Shown here one piece after another: positions 1 to 10,272 of a stretch of 64,000 nucleotides of DNA. How positions within the stretch are numbered: the first letter of the stretch is position 1; every line of letters starts with the position of its first letter. Both the position numbers and the translations under genes were made by a program. The notes below the pieces were generated by a model that saw only the letters and a program-made list of their open reading frames with translations, was not told where the DNA came from and searched no databases. Origin of the DNA: Endotrypanum monterogeii (Eukaryota; Euglenozoa; Kinetoplastea; Trypanosomatida; Trypanosomatidae); NCBI GenBank assembly GCA_000333855.2, contig CM007333.1:281748-345747 (forward strand), written 5' to 3'.

Positions 1-91
1 TTAGTTATTTACGTTTACGTTTCGTTTACGTTATTACTTACTCGTCGTCGTCGTACTTAATTAAATAAAAGTAAATAATAGTGTGTATAAT

Positions 92-134
<43 letters not shown>

Positions 135-229
135 AAAGAGTGGAGGGAGAAGAGGGCCTTCAATAGATTATAACATTGGCCCTGAGAGAGGTAACAAGAG
201 TGTATATTTGGGACGGTCATGGGGATGCG

Positions 230-266
<37 letters not shown>

Positions 267-486
267 GGAACAAAAAAAAAAGCAGCGAGAGAGATGTCGG
301 GTATGAAGCACAACAGCAAATAAATAGTGATCATGGATGGGAGGGGGATGCCTCTGCACTTCTTTCAGATCAAATCATTTTCAACACGCATCGATACCGC
401 AATGAGTGCAACTCGTTTCCCTCTTCCTCGACACATTCGCTTGCAGAGACATACATACGCTCACACACTGTCCTTGTGGAGATCTC
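1..486. other. Intergenic: simple repeats 3' of the LRR gene
   Basis: This is the downstream flank (3' UTR/intergenic) of the minus-strand LRR gene. It holds a (TA)n tract at about 95-130 and a (CA)n tract at about 233-263. No convincing gene is present: the short ORFs here are translations of the dinucleotide repeats. Confidence 0.7.
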
Positions 487-512
487 TCAGTTGGTCGTTT
501 CTTGACTATATT

Positions 513-2864
513 TCACGTATTGTTTCCTGGCAGCAAGCAGGTAGAGGAGGACGAGTATTGCACTTGGCTGTGCTGGATGGGGTCTAGGAGCACCCCGAGA
601 CCTCTCGGGAACGTCTTTTTCACCGCGTTTCTGTCTCCACTGATTCGCTTGTTCCACCCGCTTGGCATGGACTCTGCCCGCGTCGTCGTGGTCCAGGGAG
701 ACGACAGAGAGCACTGACCAAGAGGTGGTGCCTGGGATGCCGCGGTCCTCGTCGCCGAGAATGTGGGGCAGCTGGCACGGCATGGAGTCTGCACGCTGCA
801 CTGGTGCAAGGCGATCGGTGTTGTGTATGTTCCGGGCATTCTCACCTCCGTCTCTACCATCTGCTGTGCTGCAGGATTCATGGAGCAGTTGTGAAGCAGC
901 AATCCCGACAGTCGCGGCAGCGTCCGCGCAATGCGCAATAGAAATGTTGTGGCGCCGTCTGTCAACGGGTTGCGTGAGAGGTTCAGGTGCATCAACGAGG
1001 GGTGGTATCGGAGGGAGTGGTGCAGCAGCGCAAGTGCGCCATCGGTCAGGTCATTGTCGCTGAGGTCGAGCTGACGCAGCCGGTAGGCACGGGGTACCAC
1101 GCTTTCTACGAATGCCGCCATACCACGGTCACCGAGGTGTAGCGCCCCCAACGACATGACCTCTACGGAGCGGGGTTCATCCATGTGCTTGAGGTGGTCG
1201 AGTATTATATTATTGGGTCTCACACGGTGCTCTAGACAACTTGTGAGGTAAACACTTCGCAGCGGTGCACTCTCGGTGGTACAGCGCTGGAAGCTTGCGT
1301 ACGACGCTAGAGCTGGCATAAACTTTTCCGTCACATCCCGCTGGAGTGCAGAGAAGGCGATCTGGCAGGTTGCGGCCGTGTCTTGGTCGTATTCCCGCGT
1401 GAAGACGACATTGAGGGCGTCGGTGAGAAAACGGATGCCGTCCTTGGCGTAGTCTTCTCCGTAGAGCTCCTCCAACCGCCGAAGGCGTCCACGCCCTGAC
1501 GTTCGGGCCGCGAGGCTGTTTTTTTCCAGCATCTCATCACTCCTTTTGTCGTTTGGGCTGCCACCGACACCGCTGTCCGATGCAGTCTTGTATTCGCGCC
1601 CATGGGTATCGGGCACATCGATGGCCGACGTGGGCGTGGCGGGGGTGGGTGAGGTAGATTGATTGGAGATGCCTTGCTTCGCATGTGCCACCGCTGACTG
1701 CGCTAACTCTTGACTCTGGGAGTCTCCCTGCATCAAGGGGATGGGAGCCGACTTGCATGTGGCTGTCGATGCTGCAGCTTCCCCTGACGAGACAACTAAA
1801 TGAAAATCGCTTCCACATCGGGAGGCACCACCGCTGGTCTTCTGCAGGTTCTCCGCAGCGCTCGCCAAGCTTGACTTATTGCTGAGCGCACCCGAGGAAG
1901 AGAGGTGTTCAGAGGTCAACGTTGTCACTGGGTGCTGCGACAGCCTGTTTCCGTCCCTACTCGCAGCGTCGCTACGCTCGGAGTACCCGTTCTGAAGGAA
2001 CGCCGGTTGAGGGTCTTTCTGCGGGGCCTGTAGCGACTGTCGTTTGTCAGCGGCTGCGCTGGCCCCGTTGGCCTCACCGACTGAGGGTGAGCCCAAGCAT
2101 AGTGGAGCCGCGCGGTGCGCCCGTGTGTGTTCATGAGGTCCATTGACGTCATGAGACACAGCGTTTCCTGTCGCTGCCGACGTTGCAAGAACGCTGGCCG
2201 AGCTGCCCAGGGCATCAACGACGTCACCACTGGGCAGCTGCTCTATGATTGCAGCCAACCGGGTCGGCACGCTCACGCTAGCCTCTTCCAGCATGCGTTT
2301 GGATTCCTTCAAGAGTTCTTTGAGCTTCGCAAGGAACAAGTTGATCGTGCACCCCGTGACCAGCTCTAGTTCAACTGATTTGAACAGCTGCACATCTTCA
2401 CGCACCAACGTCAGCAGCACCTCCAGAGTCCGCCGGTACCGCTCGCACATAAGTCGGTAGTTGACGCCTCCGTTGAGAAAGCAACAGAGATCCTCAGCGG
2501 TGATGTAGAGCTCTCGCTCCTCCCAGTAGGGGGCTGGTCGTGTGCGGAGGCCAGTGATAGGCACTGAAAGGAATTCACGTGACTTGAGGGGGTGCAGTGC
2601 AGCAGTCGCTCCTGCACCGCTATTTGTGGAGGGGCCACCGGTCATCGCGCTGTCGCCCAGGATGGAGTGCGGGATGGGTTGGGCAAGGGTGGGAGGGTCA
2701 GATGGCGAGCCAAACGGTGTCATCGAGGAGCGTTTACGCTGGTATACCTCGTAGCGCTTGTTTAGAGTCTGGATGATGGAGTCGATACTTGATACGCCAC
2801 TGAGTCCACCACCGCCACTCCGTAGCGTGAGGTCGAAGGGTTCCTCCTCATCCGTCATGGACAT
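513..2864 (-). CDS. Leucine-rich-repeat protein, probable 3' frameshift
   Basis: Predicted 783-aa protein starting at the Met encoded at 2864; the ORF opens upstream at 2930, but that extension translates a TA-rich leader. The N-terminal part is acidic then Ser/Gly-rich. A central helical region lies around residues 120-220, followed by a long Ser/Thr/Ala-rich linker. The C-terminal third carries RNI-type leucine-rich repeats with LRQLDLSDNDLTD and LMHLNLSRNPLTD signatures. LRR domains mediate protein binding, so a scaffold role is an inference. After the last repeat (near 838-855) this frame becomes Ser/Thr/Pro-rich and loses protein-like character. The alternative minus frame ending at 487 instead reads a charged sequence (for example RVEQANQWRQKRGEKD). 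A one-base loss near 845 is therefore likely, and the true end may be 487. No specific family is recognised. Confidence 0.75.
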   Translation of the reverse strand: MSMTDEEEPFDLTLRSGGGGLSGVSSIDSIIQTLNKRYEVYQRKRSSMTPFGSPSDPPTLAQPIPHSILGDSAMTGGPSTNSGAGATAALHPLKSREFLSVPITGLRTRPAPYWEERELYITAEDLCCFLNGGVNYRLMCERYRRTLEVLLTLVREDVQLFKSVELELVTGCTINLFLAKLKELLKESKRMLEEASVSVPTRLAAIIEQLPSGDVVDALGSSASVLATSAATGNAVSHDVNGPHEHTRAHRAAPLCLGSPSVGEANGASAAADKRQSLQAPQKDPQPAFLQNGYSERSDAASRDGNRLSQHPVTTLTSEHLSSSGALSNKSSLASAAENLQKTSGGASRCGSDFHLVVSSGEAAASTATCKSAPIPLMQGDSQSQELAQSAVAHAKQGISNQSTSPTPATPTSAIDVPDTHGREYKTASDSGVGGSPNDKRSDEMLEKNSLAARTSGRGRLRRLEELYGEDYAKDGIRFLTDALNVVFTREYDQDTAATCQIAFSALQRDVTEKFMPALASYASFQRCTTESAPLRSVYLTSCLEHRVRPNNIILDHLKHMDEPRSVEVMSLGALHLGDRGMAAFVESVVPRAYRLRQLDLSDNDLTDGALALLHHSLRYHPSLMHLNLSRNPLTDGATTFLLRIARTLPRLSGLLLHNCSMNPAAQQMVETEVRMPGTYTTPIALHQCSVQTPCRASCPTFSATRTAASQAPPLGQCSLSSPWTTTTRAESMPSGWNKRISGDRNAVKKTFPRGLGVLLDPIQHSQVQYSSSSTCLLPGNNT

Positions 2865-3240
2865 CTTCAATAGTCCGGTTTGGGGATTAACAGGAGTATA
2901 TATATATATTTGTATATATATGTACAGCACGCCCTCCCTTTTGTCTTTTTTTCCCGTCTTGTCACTTCATTCAAGTCCCGCAACAGACATCCGCGACCCC
3001 TCCCAGAATTTCCCCCTTTTTCTCAAGGTAAGGTAAACGTGTGTGTGTGTTTGTGTGTATGTGTGTGTGTATGTAGGTGTATATCTATATTAGTATGTTC
3101 GGGTATCGATACATATACCTTTGCTGCTTGCTCTGGTGACAAGGCACAGGTCTCGTTGTCTACACATACACGCACACGTGCACACGGTGGCACGAAATCA
3201 CACCCACGAGAGGGAAAAAAATAATGACAAGTGGTATAAT

Positions 3241-3268
3241 CCTGTATATATATAAGTATATATACAGG
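3241..3268. repeat. TA-rich inverted repeat (12-bp arms, 4-nt loop)
   Basis: The arms CCTGTATATATA (3241-3252) and TATATATACAGG (3257-3268) are perfectly complementary around the loop TAAG. It lies in the presumed 5' region of the LRR gene transcript. Most of the stem is alternating TA, so chance slippage origin is possible, but the CCTG/CAGG clamps extend the pairing beyond the dinucleotide. Confidence 0.6.
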
Positions 3269-3811
3269 GGTGTGTGTATGTTGTAACGAGTAGCTGCGGT
3301 TTATGTGGTCGAGTCGGTCAAAAAAAAAAAAGATAAAGTCGAGGAAGAGTGTACCCTAGATACCCAAAACGCCATTCGTTGCGCGACACTGAACGGAGCG
3401 ATCCCCCAAATCCGGTTACCTTACGGTGTGAGTAGATGGGCGGAGAGGCCAGTGGTGAAGAAGGACTTGGCCGGCAACGGTATTTGAGGCGGTCTTTGCT
3501 AGCGCTCGTTGTGATACTTTGACCTTTTCCCTTCATTTTATTTCTCTTTCTGTTGGTGTGTTTGTGTGACGTTCGAAGCAGCGATTTCTCGCTTCCACCC
3601 CCCCCTTCATAAATAGGCCCATTACATTTGCATTATATTTTGATGAAGCTCCCTCTCCTCCCCTTGAGAAGGGGGAGGGAGGGGGGGGGGGTAGTAATAA
3701 TAATAATATGTGACGTCGCTGTCGTTTCTGTGGTCTCCCCGAAGGGGAGGGTGTGTAATGGTAGTAGTCAAAGGGGTCTCCATTTATGCGGGCTCACGCT
3801 TCCCTTCCCCC

Positions 3812-3848
<37 letters not shown>

Positions 3849-4006
3849 TGAACCACGGCGATGCACATCTCAGCCAACAGTATATCTGACCACTTTTTCT
3901 CTTCTCCTGCTCATCTTTTCACTCATTCGCTGTCAGAGGTCGCAAACGCGGTATAGTCGGGTGGGGAGGTAAGGCGAAGCAGAGGGGGGGGGGGGAAGAT
4001 AAAGAC

Positions 4007-4020
4007 TGAAGACGTCTTCA
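4007..4020. repeat. 14-nt perfect palindrome
   Basis: TGAAGACGTCTTCA is identical to its reverse complement. It is isolated in intergenic DNA and no function can be assigned. Confidence 0.5.
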
Positions 4021-4147
4021 CTGCTACTTCAGCAGAGAAACCAGTCCCCCTTCTTTTCCACGCGATCGCGATGGCAGCCCCACCCCCTTCGGCCCTTCTT
4101 CACCACCCTGACTACTACTTCGACGATGACAACTAGTACCGCCTACG

Positions 4148-4185
<38 letters not shown>

Positions 4186-4822
4186 TATTTATATGGTGTT
4201 TACATGATATTGGAGGCAGAGGAGACGGGGTGGGGTGAAGAACGTTCCAGAAAATAATAAAAAAAAAAGATGATGAGTGGGGATTGAAGTAGTGGAAGGC
4301 TATAAGGGGAGGGGGAGTTTAGGTGGTGGTGTTGGGGGTTACAGTAGTATACATTCGTGCGTGTGCAGCCCCTCCCCTCACCGGCGAGGAGGTGGGGTGA
4401 GCAGGATATCGGCATCACCATGAAACACAACAAAATCAAGTCACCCTCTCTTCTCCACAGACGCGTACTAAAGAAACAAAGCAAGGCGAGAAAAAAGGGA
4501 AAGAGTCTACCAAAAAAAAAAAATGCACACACACACACACAGACAGACAGACATATACACAGAGAACAGGTCGGCGGGCGGTAGCGGTGTCAGGTGATGG
4601 TGTCTACTGGTGAGAGGAGGGAGGGGAAGAGGAGAAGGGACGTCAACAACTGCGTTTGGTGAAACGCAGGAGAGGACTGTGAGAATGCGCATCGCTGGCG
4701 CCGACCTGCTCCATGAGATGTTTCTTGCGTCTCGATTTTTTTTTCCCCCCTCCCCCTCTTCGAAGGAGACGACTTCCCAGGTATGTGTTAGGATTCGCAG
4801 CCTCTGGTTTTGAGGGGATATC

Positions 4823-7800
4823 TCAGGACCGTTTGGGGTCCGATGCACTATCGGAGGAGGAATTGGATGGTTTTTTCCGGTTGAATGCCTCTTTTCCTCG
4901 AGCTTGTCGCCCTGAGCTAGCGCCATGCATGCGGCGGCCGATGGGGGTGTCCAGGGAAGCACTAGAGCTGTCTTCTCGGCGGACGATGGAAGGAAGGCTC
5001 ACGTCACTGTCGCGGCGGTTTCCTGGGTGGACCATCGTGCCCGAATTCGAACGATGTGAACCGGTGCTTTCGCTGCTTGACCGTCGTGTGGATCTGGTCG
5101 ACGCCATGACTGCTGTCACCCGGCGTCGCGATGGAATGCCTTTTCCTTCAAAGCGGGCGCTGTTGAAGCTGCCGTCGTCCGCGGCTTCTGCCAGAAAGTT
5201 CTCGTCACCGTCCTGCGGGTACAGCGTCGACGGAAAGCTGACACGGGCCGTATCTGCAGCGCCCTTCAACTGGTTTGATATTTTAAGCATTCCCTCAAAG
5301 GCCATCTCGGATGTTTTGGTTGCCGACGCCGTGACAGTGAGGTTGCTGTTGGTGCTGATGGCCAGACTTTCTGGGTTTTCGCCAGACCCGGCCTGGGTAG
5401 GCAGTTCCGTGGTGGTGGAGTCGGAGGTTAGCTTCCTGGTGGGAGGGGAGGATAAGAGGTGCTGGGCGTCATGGGGGAATCCCCCTGCGCGCATCTCTTG
5501 TGTTTGCTGGTGCTCATCTCCACCGATCCCGAAGGAGTGTTGCAGCTCCATTTTCAGCCGCCGCACCTCGCCCAGCGCCTTGTCACGCTCTGTGAGTGCT
5601 ACACGACACTTGTCTTCCACCGCATCCATCTTCGTCTGCAAGTCACGAGCAATGCGAGACATAGCCTCTCGCCTCCGCTGTCGCTCGAGTTCACATGTAT
5701 CGCGGCGGTTACACAGTGGGCAGCGCTGCTCCGGATGAGAAGGGGGTTCGAGCGGCGGATGCAGACCAGCTCGCACCAGAGCACTTTGAGACATTGCTGT
5801 GATGCGCACCGTGATCTCGGCCAGCGTCGCTTGTACGTCACTCAGCATTTGTAGCACGTCCGATAAGTTCAGCGTGTACGTGCGCTCCCCGGCTGAATGA
5901 GTCCCGGCTGAGATGTTTGCCGCTGTCCCTGGTGTATTGAAGGCTTGGTCCAGCTCTTTGGACTCCAGTAGGTACTGCTCCCATGATCCGCGCAGGTATT
6001 TGTGTAGATCAAAGTCCTTACGAAACAAGGCATTCACCTCGTCCACTGTGCAGTCTGTTGCATTCATCGCCCGAAGATCGGCGAGGGTGACGATGTTGCA
6101 ACCCTTCGCGGGGCCGTTGTGCATCTCCTCTTGCATCGCCAAGACGGAGGAGGAAGCCCGCTCCAGGTCGATATCTGCCGTCTCTCTCATGGTGCTATTC
6201 AGTTCGTCTTGCGTCCCCGAGTCATAGTTTGTCTCCCGCGTAATCACAGAGAGCGCGGAGGGCTCGCCGTATTCCATTACCGAGCCTGTGCTGCTGTTGC
6301 CGATGTTCGAGCCTGGCGACATCCTCTCGCTCACAAGAAACGCCTCGCCGTAGCTTTGATCTCTTGGAATTGTGTCGCTCGACACGACCTCGGTGTTTCC
6401 CTTGACTGCAGACTTGTGGCGGTAATTGGTGCAATACTCCATGAACACATCGTACACGCGCTGGCGATGACGCTTTTCTCTCTCGAAGGCGCCGACGGAG
6501 CGGGCGACGGAGGTCCAGCGAGACGTTGCCACCTTCGCGGCCGGTGAAACATCCTTGAGGACCATGCTGGCGTACAGCGGCTCACAGAGGGTGTTCGTAG
6601 CCGTCACTGCGTCTTGCAGCCCCCGTAGCAGTCGGTGCGACTCGTTGTAGAGTCGCTCCATCGTTTCACGCTGCTCAGAGGATTGGCTGCGTGCTGCGGC
6701 AACAGATGGCATCTCGACAGTGGGCAAGGCAGCCGACGGCGTTGTGCTGTCTTTAGTACTCTCTGCCGCAGTGGACTCTTCCCCCAAATCGCTACGGCGC
6801 AGCTGCAGGCTCTGAACCTCCGTGAGGAGGCCGTCAAGCGCATTGCCGGCGGAATTTGTCATCGACTCCATTAGCATCTGCAAGATGGCTGTGTGCTGGT
6901 CGTGACGAGAGGTCTCGAAGCGGCGTGCTTTGGCGGCAGCGCGCGCCATCAGCTCGTCGAGGCGGTCACCCTTGAACTGAAGCGGCTCGACGCGAGCGCA
7001 CAGCGCGGTGTGGGTTTTCTGGAGTTCATCAAGCGCCTTCTCTGTTTCCTTCAGCTTTTTCTGGAGTTGCGCCTTCTCCTTTCGCAGTGTCTGCGCCTCC
7101 AGAGCGTCAATGTGCGCCTGCCGCTTCACCTGGTTGAGGACATGCACATGGGAGCTGGCTATATCCATTATCGACTGGCGGAGGAGATCAAGCAGGGCAC
7201 CGCGCTCCACGCAGGAACTCGCCACCTGACGGCCCAGCTCAGCCAAGCCAGTGTCGAGAATATCGAGCACATGTGTAGCCGCGTCCGTGTAGGCTGCGAG
7301 TCGTTGTTCCCCAGGGGTGTCCCAGAGATCGTGGACGAGTGTGCCCTGGCGTGGGCCCCCGTGCTGGCCAGCATCGTCTGTATCATCGCCATCGTCGAGT
7401 ACGTAGCGCGCCACTTGCGGGTTGGCAAGCAGTGCCAGCCATCGTGGGTGGTTTGGATCGCGCAGCATGCGGTCCAGCACCTCAGCTAGGAGGTACACCT
7501 GCGAACGCTCCACCGGGTGTTGCGCAGGAAAGATGGTGTTACGAGTTGTTCCAGCCCCGAAGACAAGTTGCGCACATCCGCCGATGGCTGGGTTGTCTCC
7601 CGGGCCCGTCAGGAGCATCGAAGCCTTCTGCATTGAATCGCGAGGGTGCAATTCCGCCTCTTTGTCGGCACCGGCCGACGACTCGCTGCCGCATCCGTCC
7701 ATCGACTGCGGTGTTGCAATTTTTTCACTGCGTGCCGCACGACGGAAGCTGCTCGACTCCCTCAAGTTTGCTGAATCCACTTCCGTTGAGGTCGCAAAGG

Positions 7801-9508
7801 CAGACATCCGCACCGGCGTCGTTGCGATGTTCGACTTGTTTTTTTTTGTCGGGGAGAGACGCCCGAGGTATGGCAGGCTTGTGATCCACCATGTCTGTGG
7901 AATACGCGTCTGCTCAAGGTTTGTCAAGCGGTTCAGCAAGAATCGGCGCTGCTCGCTGAGCATGCCTGTGCTTTGGTCTTGTACTCCGCTTGCAGAGTGC
8001 TGCACTACAAACTCACGACTTACGTGCATCACCGCGTCAAGTAGCGAGAAGGCCGGTGTGGGACACGTGAAGGAAAACGAGGGTGTCATGCAGCCACCCT
8101 CGGAGGTGTTGAAGCCTGCGTTCCCGTCTTGCCCCATGCGCGCTTGGTGGCTTCGCAGGTTCGCCTGTGTTGGGGCCTCCACCACCGTCGTCGCGCGCGT
8201 CGCATGGGACGCAGGTGGGGCGGTCGCAGCACGCGCACAGTAATATTTTACAAGCTGTCGCACAAATGCGCTATCGCTGCTGCTCACTGCGGCGGCTATG
8301 TGGGTTTTCTCTGTTGAATAGATCCCAGGGGTTGCGGCGAACGGTGCATTGCCTGCTGCCTCCTCCTCATTGAGCTCCTTCGTGAAATTCTCAATGAAGT
8401 CGGCCATTTGTTTCGCACCAGAGGTCCCTAATTCTTTTCCAACGGAGCGTGACATCGCCGTCGAACTAGCGCCACCACGGGTGTTGGCCTTCTCAGGAGT
8501 TGCAGTACAGCACGCCTCGGAGGCGGATTTTATCGCAGGAAGCTCATGGAAGCGCAATTCAGTGCTGGCGTCCGCAGCCCGCCCAGTCTGCGTCCCACTG
8601 CCTTGTCGCGCCGCTTCTCCCGCGCTTCTGGGATGGATGTATTTCTGTAGTCGGTGGGGCAACAGTCCTCTCCACAAGCTATCGTGCTTTGCAGCCGCAG
8701 CGGCGCGCGCTCTCCGGCGGCTTTCGTGAATTAGTTTATCAAGTATGAGGGGATTCACACGGTCATCTACGCCGACCTCTCGCAGCGCGGCGGACATGAC
8801 GGGCATGGTATTCAAAAGTGCAGAGGTGATGCCGATGGGAGTTATACTCCTGTCGACCTCAACATCCTCCTCCTCGTCACCATGATCCTGTTCATTAGTC
8901 CCAACACTGCCGCCGTTGGGATCGTTCTCCACTTTGGACGCGTCACGTAAGCAGTCTAGACCGATATGTTGTATGAACAGACTCGTCGTGGCGTCTCGCA
9001 GCGCGAGCATGTCCGTTTGTGTGACTGTTTTATCGCCTCCATCGGAGCTGTGCGCGTGGGGAAGGTACGATTGTCTTTCCAAAGAAGGGGCGCTGGCGAC
9101 GTACTCGAGATGCTCCAGTGCAGCAGTTGCCGGGGCAGAGGCATCGCGTTGAGCCAACGATGCGTCGGATGAGGAAAACAAAGTGTCTGTGGTACCAACA
9201 CTGTTGGTGCTAGTGGGTACCATGCCTTTGCTCGCTAAGGCTGTTCTGCTACCCACCCGCGAGGTGCTGGCTTTCGTCCCAAGTCGCTGAACCGGTCTTG
9301 GTGGGGACACCACTACAGCACACCCCCCTCGTGGTGGGTGAAGGGCACGCTGCGCCGAGGCAATGATCGAGGGTGAGACGGTAATACATTTGGTTGTCCC
9401 TGAGGATGCACTGGTGCGTTCCCCATCGGAGCTGCTATTTAATGAGAAGGGTGGCGGCGATGAAGGCGCATGCTGTCCACGCCTAAGACTGGGCAGTTGC
9501 TGCGGCAT
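4823..9508 (-). CDS. Large coiled-coil protein, 1561 aa, function unknown
   Basis: A single ORF of 1561 aa, start Met at 9508, only about 7 nt downstream of a (TG)n tract on the coding strand. The first 700 residues are mostly Ser/Thr/Ala-rich and disordered-looking. A strong coiled coil lies around residues 789-846 (Lys/Glu/Leu/Gln heptads such as QLQKKLKETEKALDELQK). A second one lies at about 1270-1325. Just before the second coil is a CPLCNRRDTC sequence (about 1261-1270), which resembles half a zinc-binding cluster with no clear partner His/Cys pair. The C-terminal 200 residues are Ser/Arg-rich. The architecture suits a structural or cytoskeletal protein, but that is inference. No enzyme domain is recognised; it is probably kinetoplastid-specific. 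Confidence 0.85.
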   Translation of the reverse strand: MPQQLPSLRRGQHAPSSPPPFSLNSSSDGERTSASSGTTKCITVSPSIIASAQRALHPPRGGCAVVVSPPRPVQRLGTKASTSRVGSRTALASKGMVPTSTNSVGTTDTLFSSSDASLAQRDASAPATAALEHLEYVASAPSLERQSYLPHAHSSDGGDKTVTQTDMLALRDATTSLFIQHIGLDCLRDASKVENDPNGGSVGTNEQDHGDEEEDVEVDRSITPIGITSALLNTMPVMSAALREVGVDDRVNPLILDKLIHESRRRARAAAAAKHDSLWRGLLPHRLQKYIHPRSAGEAARQGSGTQTGRAADASTELRFHELPAIKSASEACCTATPEKANTRGGASSTAMSRSVGKELGTSGAKQMADFIENFTKELNEEEAAGNAPFAATPGIYSTEKTHIAAAVSSSDSAFVRQLVKYYCARAATAPPASHATRATTVVEAPTQANLRSHQARMGQDGNAGFNTSEGGCMTPSFSFTCPTPAFSLLDAVMHVSREFVVQHSASGVQDQSTGMLSEQRRFLLNRLTNLEQTRIPQTWWITSLPYLGRLSPTKKNKSNIATTPVRMSAFATSTEVDSANLRESSSFRRAARSEKIATPQSMDGCGSESSAGADKEAELHPRDSMQKASMLLTGPGDNPAIGGCAQLVFGAGTTRNTIFPAQHPVERSQVYLLAEVLDRMLRDPNHPRWLALLANPQVARYVLDDGDDTDDAGQHGGPRQGTLVHDLWDTPGEQRLAAYTDAATHVLDILDTGLAELGRQVASSCVERGALLDLLRQSIMDIASSHVHVLNQVKRQAHIDALEAQTLRKEKAQLQKKLKETEKALDELQKTHTALCARVEPLQFKGDRLDELMARAAAKARRFETSRHDQHTAILQMLMESMTNSAGNALDGLLTEVQSLQLRRSDLGEESTAAESTKDSTTPSAALPTVEMPSVAAARSQSSEQRETMERLYNESHRLLRGLQDAVTATNTLCEPLYASMVLKDVSPAAKVATSRWTSVARSVGAFEREKRHRQRVYDVFMEYCTNYRHKSAVKGNTEVVSSDTIPRDQSYGEAFLVSERMSPGSNIGNSSTGSVMEYGEPSALSVITRETNYDSGTQDELNSTMRETADIDLERASSSVLAMQEEMHNGPAKGCNIVTLADLRAMNATDCTVDEVNALFRKDFDLHKYLRGSWEQYLLESKELDQAFNTPGTAANISAGTHSAGERTYTLNLSDVLQMLSDVQATLAEITVRITAMSQSALVRAGLHPPLEPPSHPEQRCPLCNRRDTCELERQRRREAMSRIARDLQTKMDAVEDKCRVALTERDKALGEVRRLKMELQHSFGIGGDEHQQTQEMRAGGFPHDAQHLLSSPPTRKLTSDSTTTELPTQAGSGENPESLAISTNSNLTVTASATKTSEMAFEGMLKISNQLKGAADTARVSFPSTLYPQDGDENFLAEAADDGSFNSARFEGKGIPSRRRVTAVMASTRSTRRSSSESTGSHRSNSGTMVHPGNRRDSDVSLPSIVRREDSSSASLDTPIGRRMHGASSGRQARGKEAFNRKKPSNSSSDSASDPKRS

Positions 9509-9516
9509 CGATGGCT

Positions 9517-9545
<29 letters not shown>
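9509..9545 (-). promoter_or_regulatory. (TG)n-TAG next to start codon, candidate splice acceptor
   Basis: Read on the coding strand, a TG dinucleotide run of about 30 nt ends in TAG a few bases before the ATG at 9508. An acceptor here would give an almost leaderless 5' UTR beyond the spliced leader. The TG run is only half pyrimidine, so a real acceptor could equally lie further upstream. Confidence 0.25.
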
Positions 9546-9548
<3 letters not shown>

Positions 9549-10272
9549 GCACTCACACACACAAAGGACGTGTATGTGGGTGTATGCATGCACAAAGGAT
9601 AGCTGTATTATAAAAGGAAGGGACGTGCGAAGGCTGTCGATATCAACGTAGATCGATGGAAGGGGTGTGTGTGTGTTTGTGTGTCTCTGAGTGTGTTTGT
9701 GTGTGTGTGGGTGGGTGGTGGAGGTGTCTCGAATGAAATCGTTGGCTTTTCAGAGTCACCTGAGTTGCCCATGTGTGCGTGTGCCCGTTGATGAGCGAGA
9801 AAGCACCATTGCGGCGATATGATAGGATGCGTAATTTTGTTTTTTTTTCCCATGTGAACAACAGCAACAGGAAATGAGCAGGACCGAACGAGATGAAGTT
9901 ATTTTTTTGTGTGTGTTTGAAGAGGGGGGGGGGGTGGGCGCCGGTGGTGATCGGCAAAAGCTACGGTTTTTTTTTTGACGCATTTGGTATACGCGTACGC
10001 AACAAGGTTTCCCCGAAGTGCTCCCCCCCTTTTTTTTTTTGCCCTGCTGAGCGAATTGTCGCTCACACTGCTTATCCCTTTTTTTTTTCACTTTTTATTT
10101 CATTCACTGAGTGTTCCAGGCGGCAGGGGGGGGGGGAGGGGAGGACTCTGGGGAGCGACGTCTAGTGACACAGTTTTCTTTGTTGCCCCTCCCCCCTCTC
10201 CCCCCCCCTCCGCCTACTTCCAAAATAAACCGTAGCAGCTACAGTACCACCATGAAATATCACCCCGTTAGC
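9509..10272. other. Intergenic, 0.76 kb
   Basis: Between the coiled-coil gene and the GT25 gene. It holds (CA)n at about 9516-9562, GT-rich DNA at about 9665-9710, G-runs near 9921 and 10126, T-runs near 9841 and 10030, and a C-rich tract near 10185-10212. On the minus transcript the C-rich tract reads as G-rich. No gene is seen. Confidence 0.65.

Larger units (their letters stand above)
2865..4822. other. Intergenic, 1.96 kb, repeat-rich
   Basis: This region separates the LRR gene from the upstream coiled-coil gene. It holds (GT)n-like DNA at about 3037-3076, a TA-based hairpin at 3241-3268, a G-run near 3680, (CA)n at 3815-3845, a 14-nt palindrome at 4007-4020, (CT)n followed by (TA)n at 4149-4184, and (CA)n at about 4522-4542. 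No gene is convincing. The short ORFs are low-complexity. Confidence 0.65.

Noticed and set aside
38..359. Minus-strand ORFs over (TA)n and (CA)n at the left edge
   Set aside because: They are translations of dinucleotide repeats (Tyr-Ile and Val-Cys strings).
4713..5738. Long plus-strand ORF (341 aa) opposite the coiled-coil gene
   Set aside because: It is a shadow of the high-GC minus-strand gene; its composition is Ser/Arg/Cys-rich and no plus-strand gene exists elsewhere in the window.
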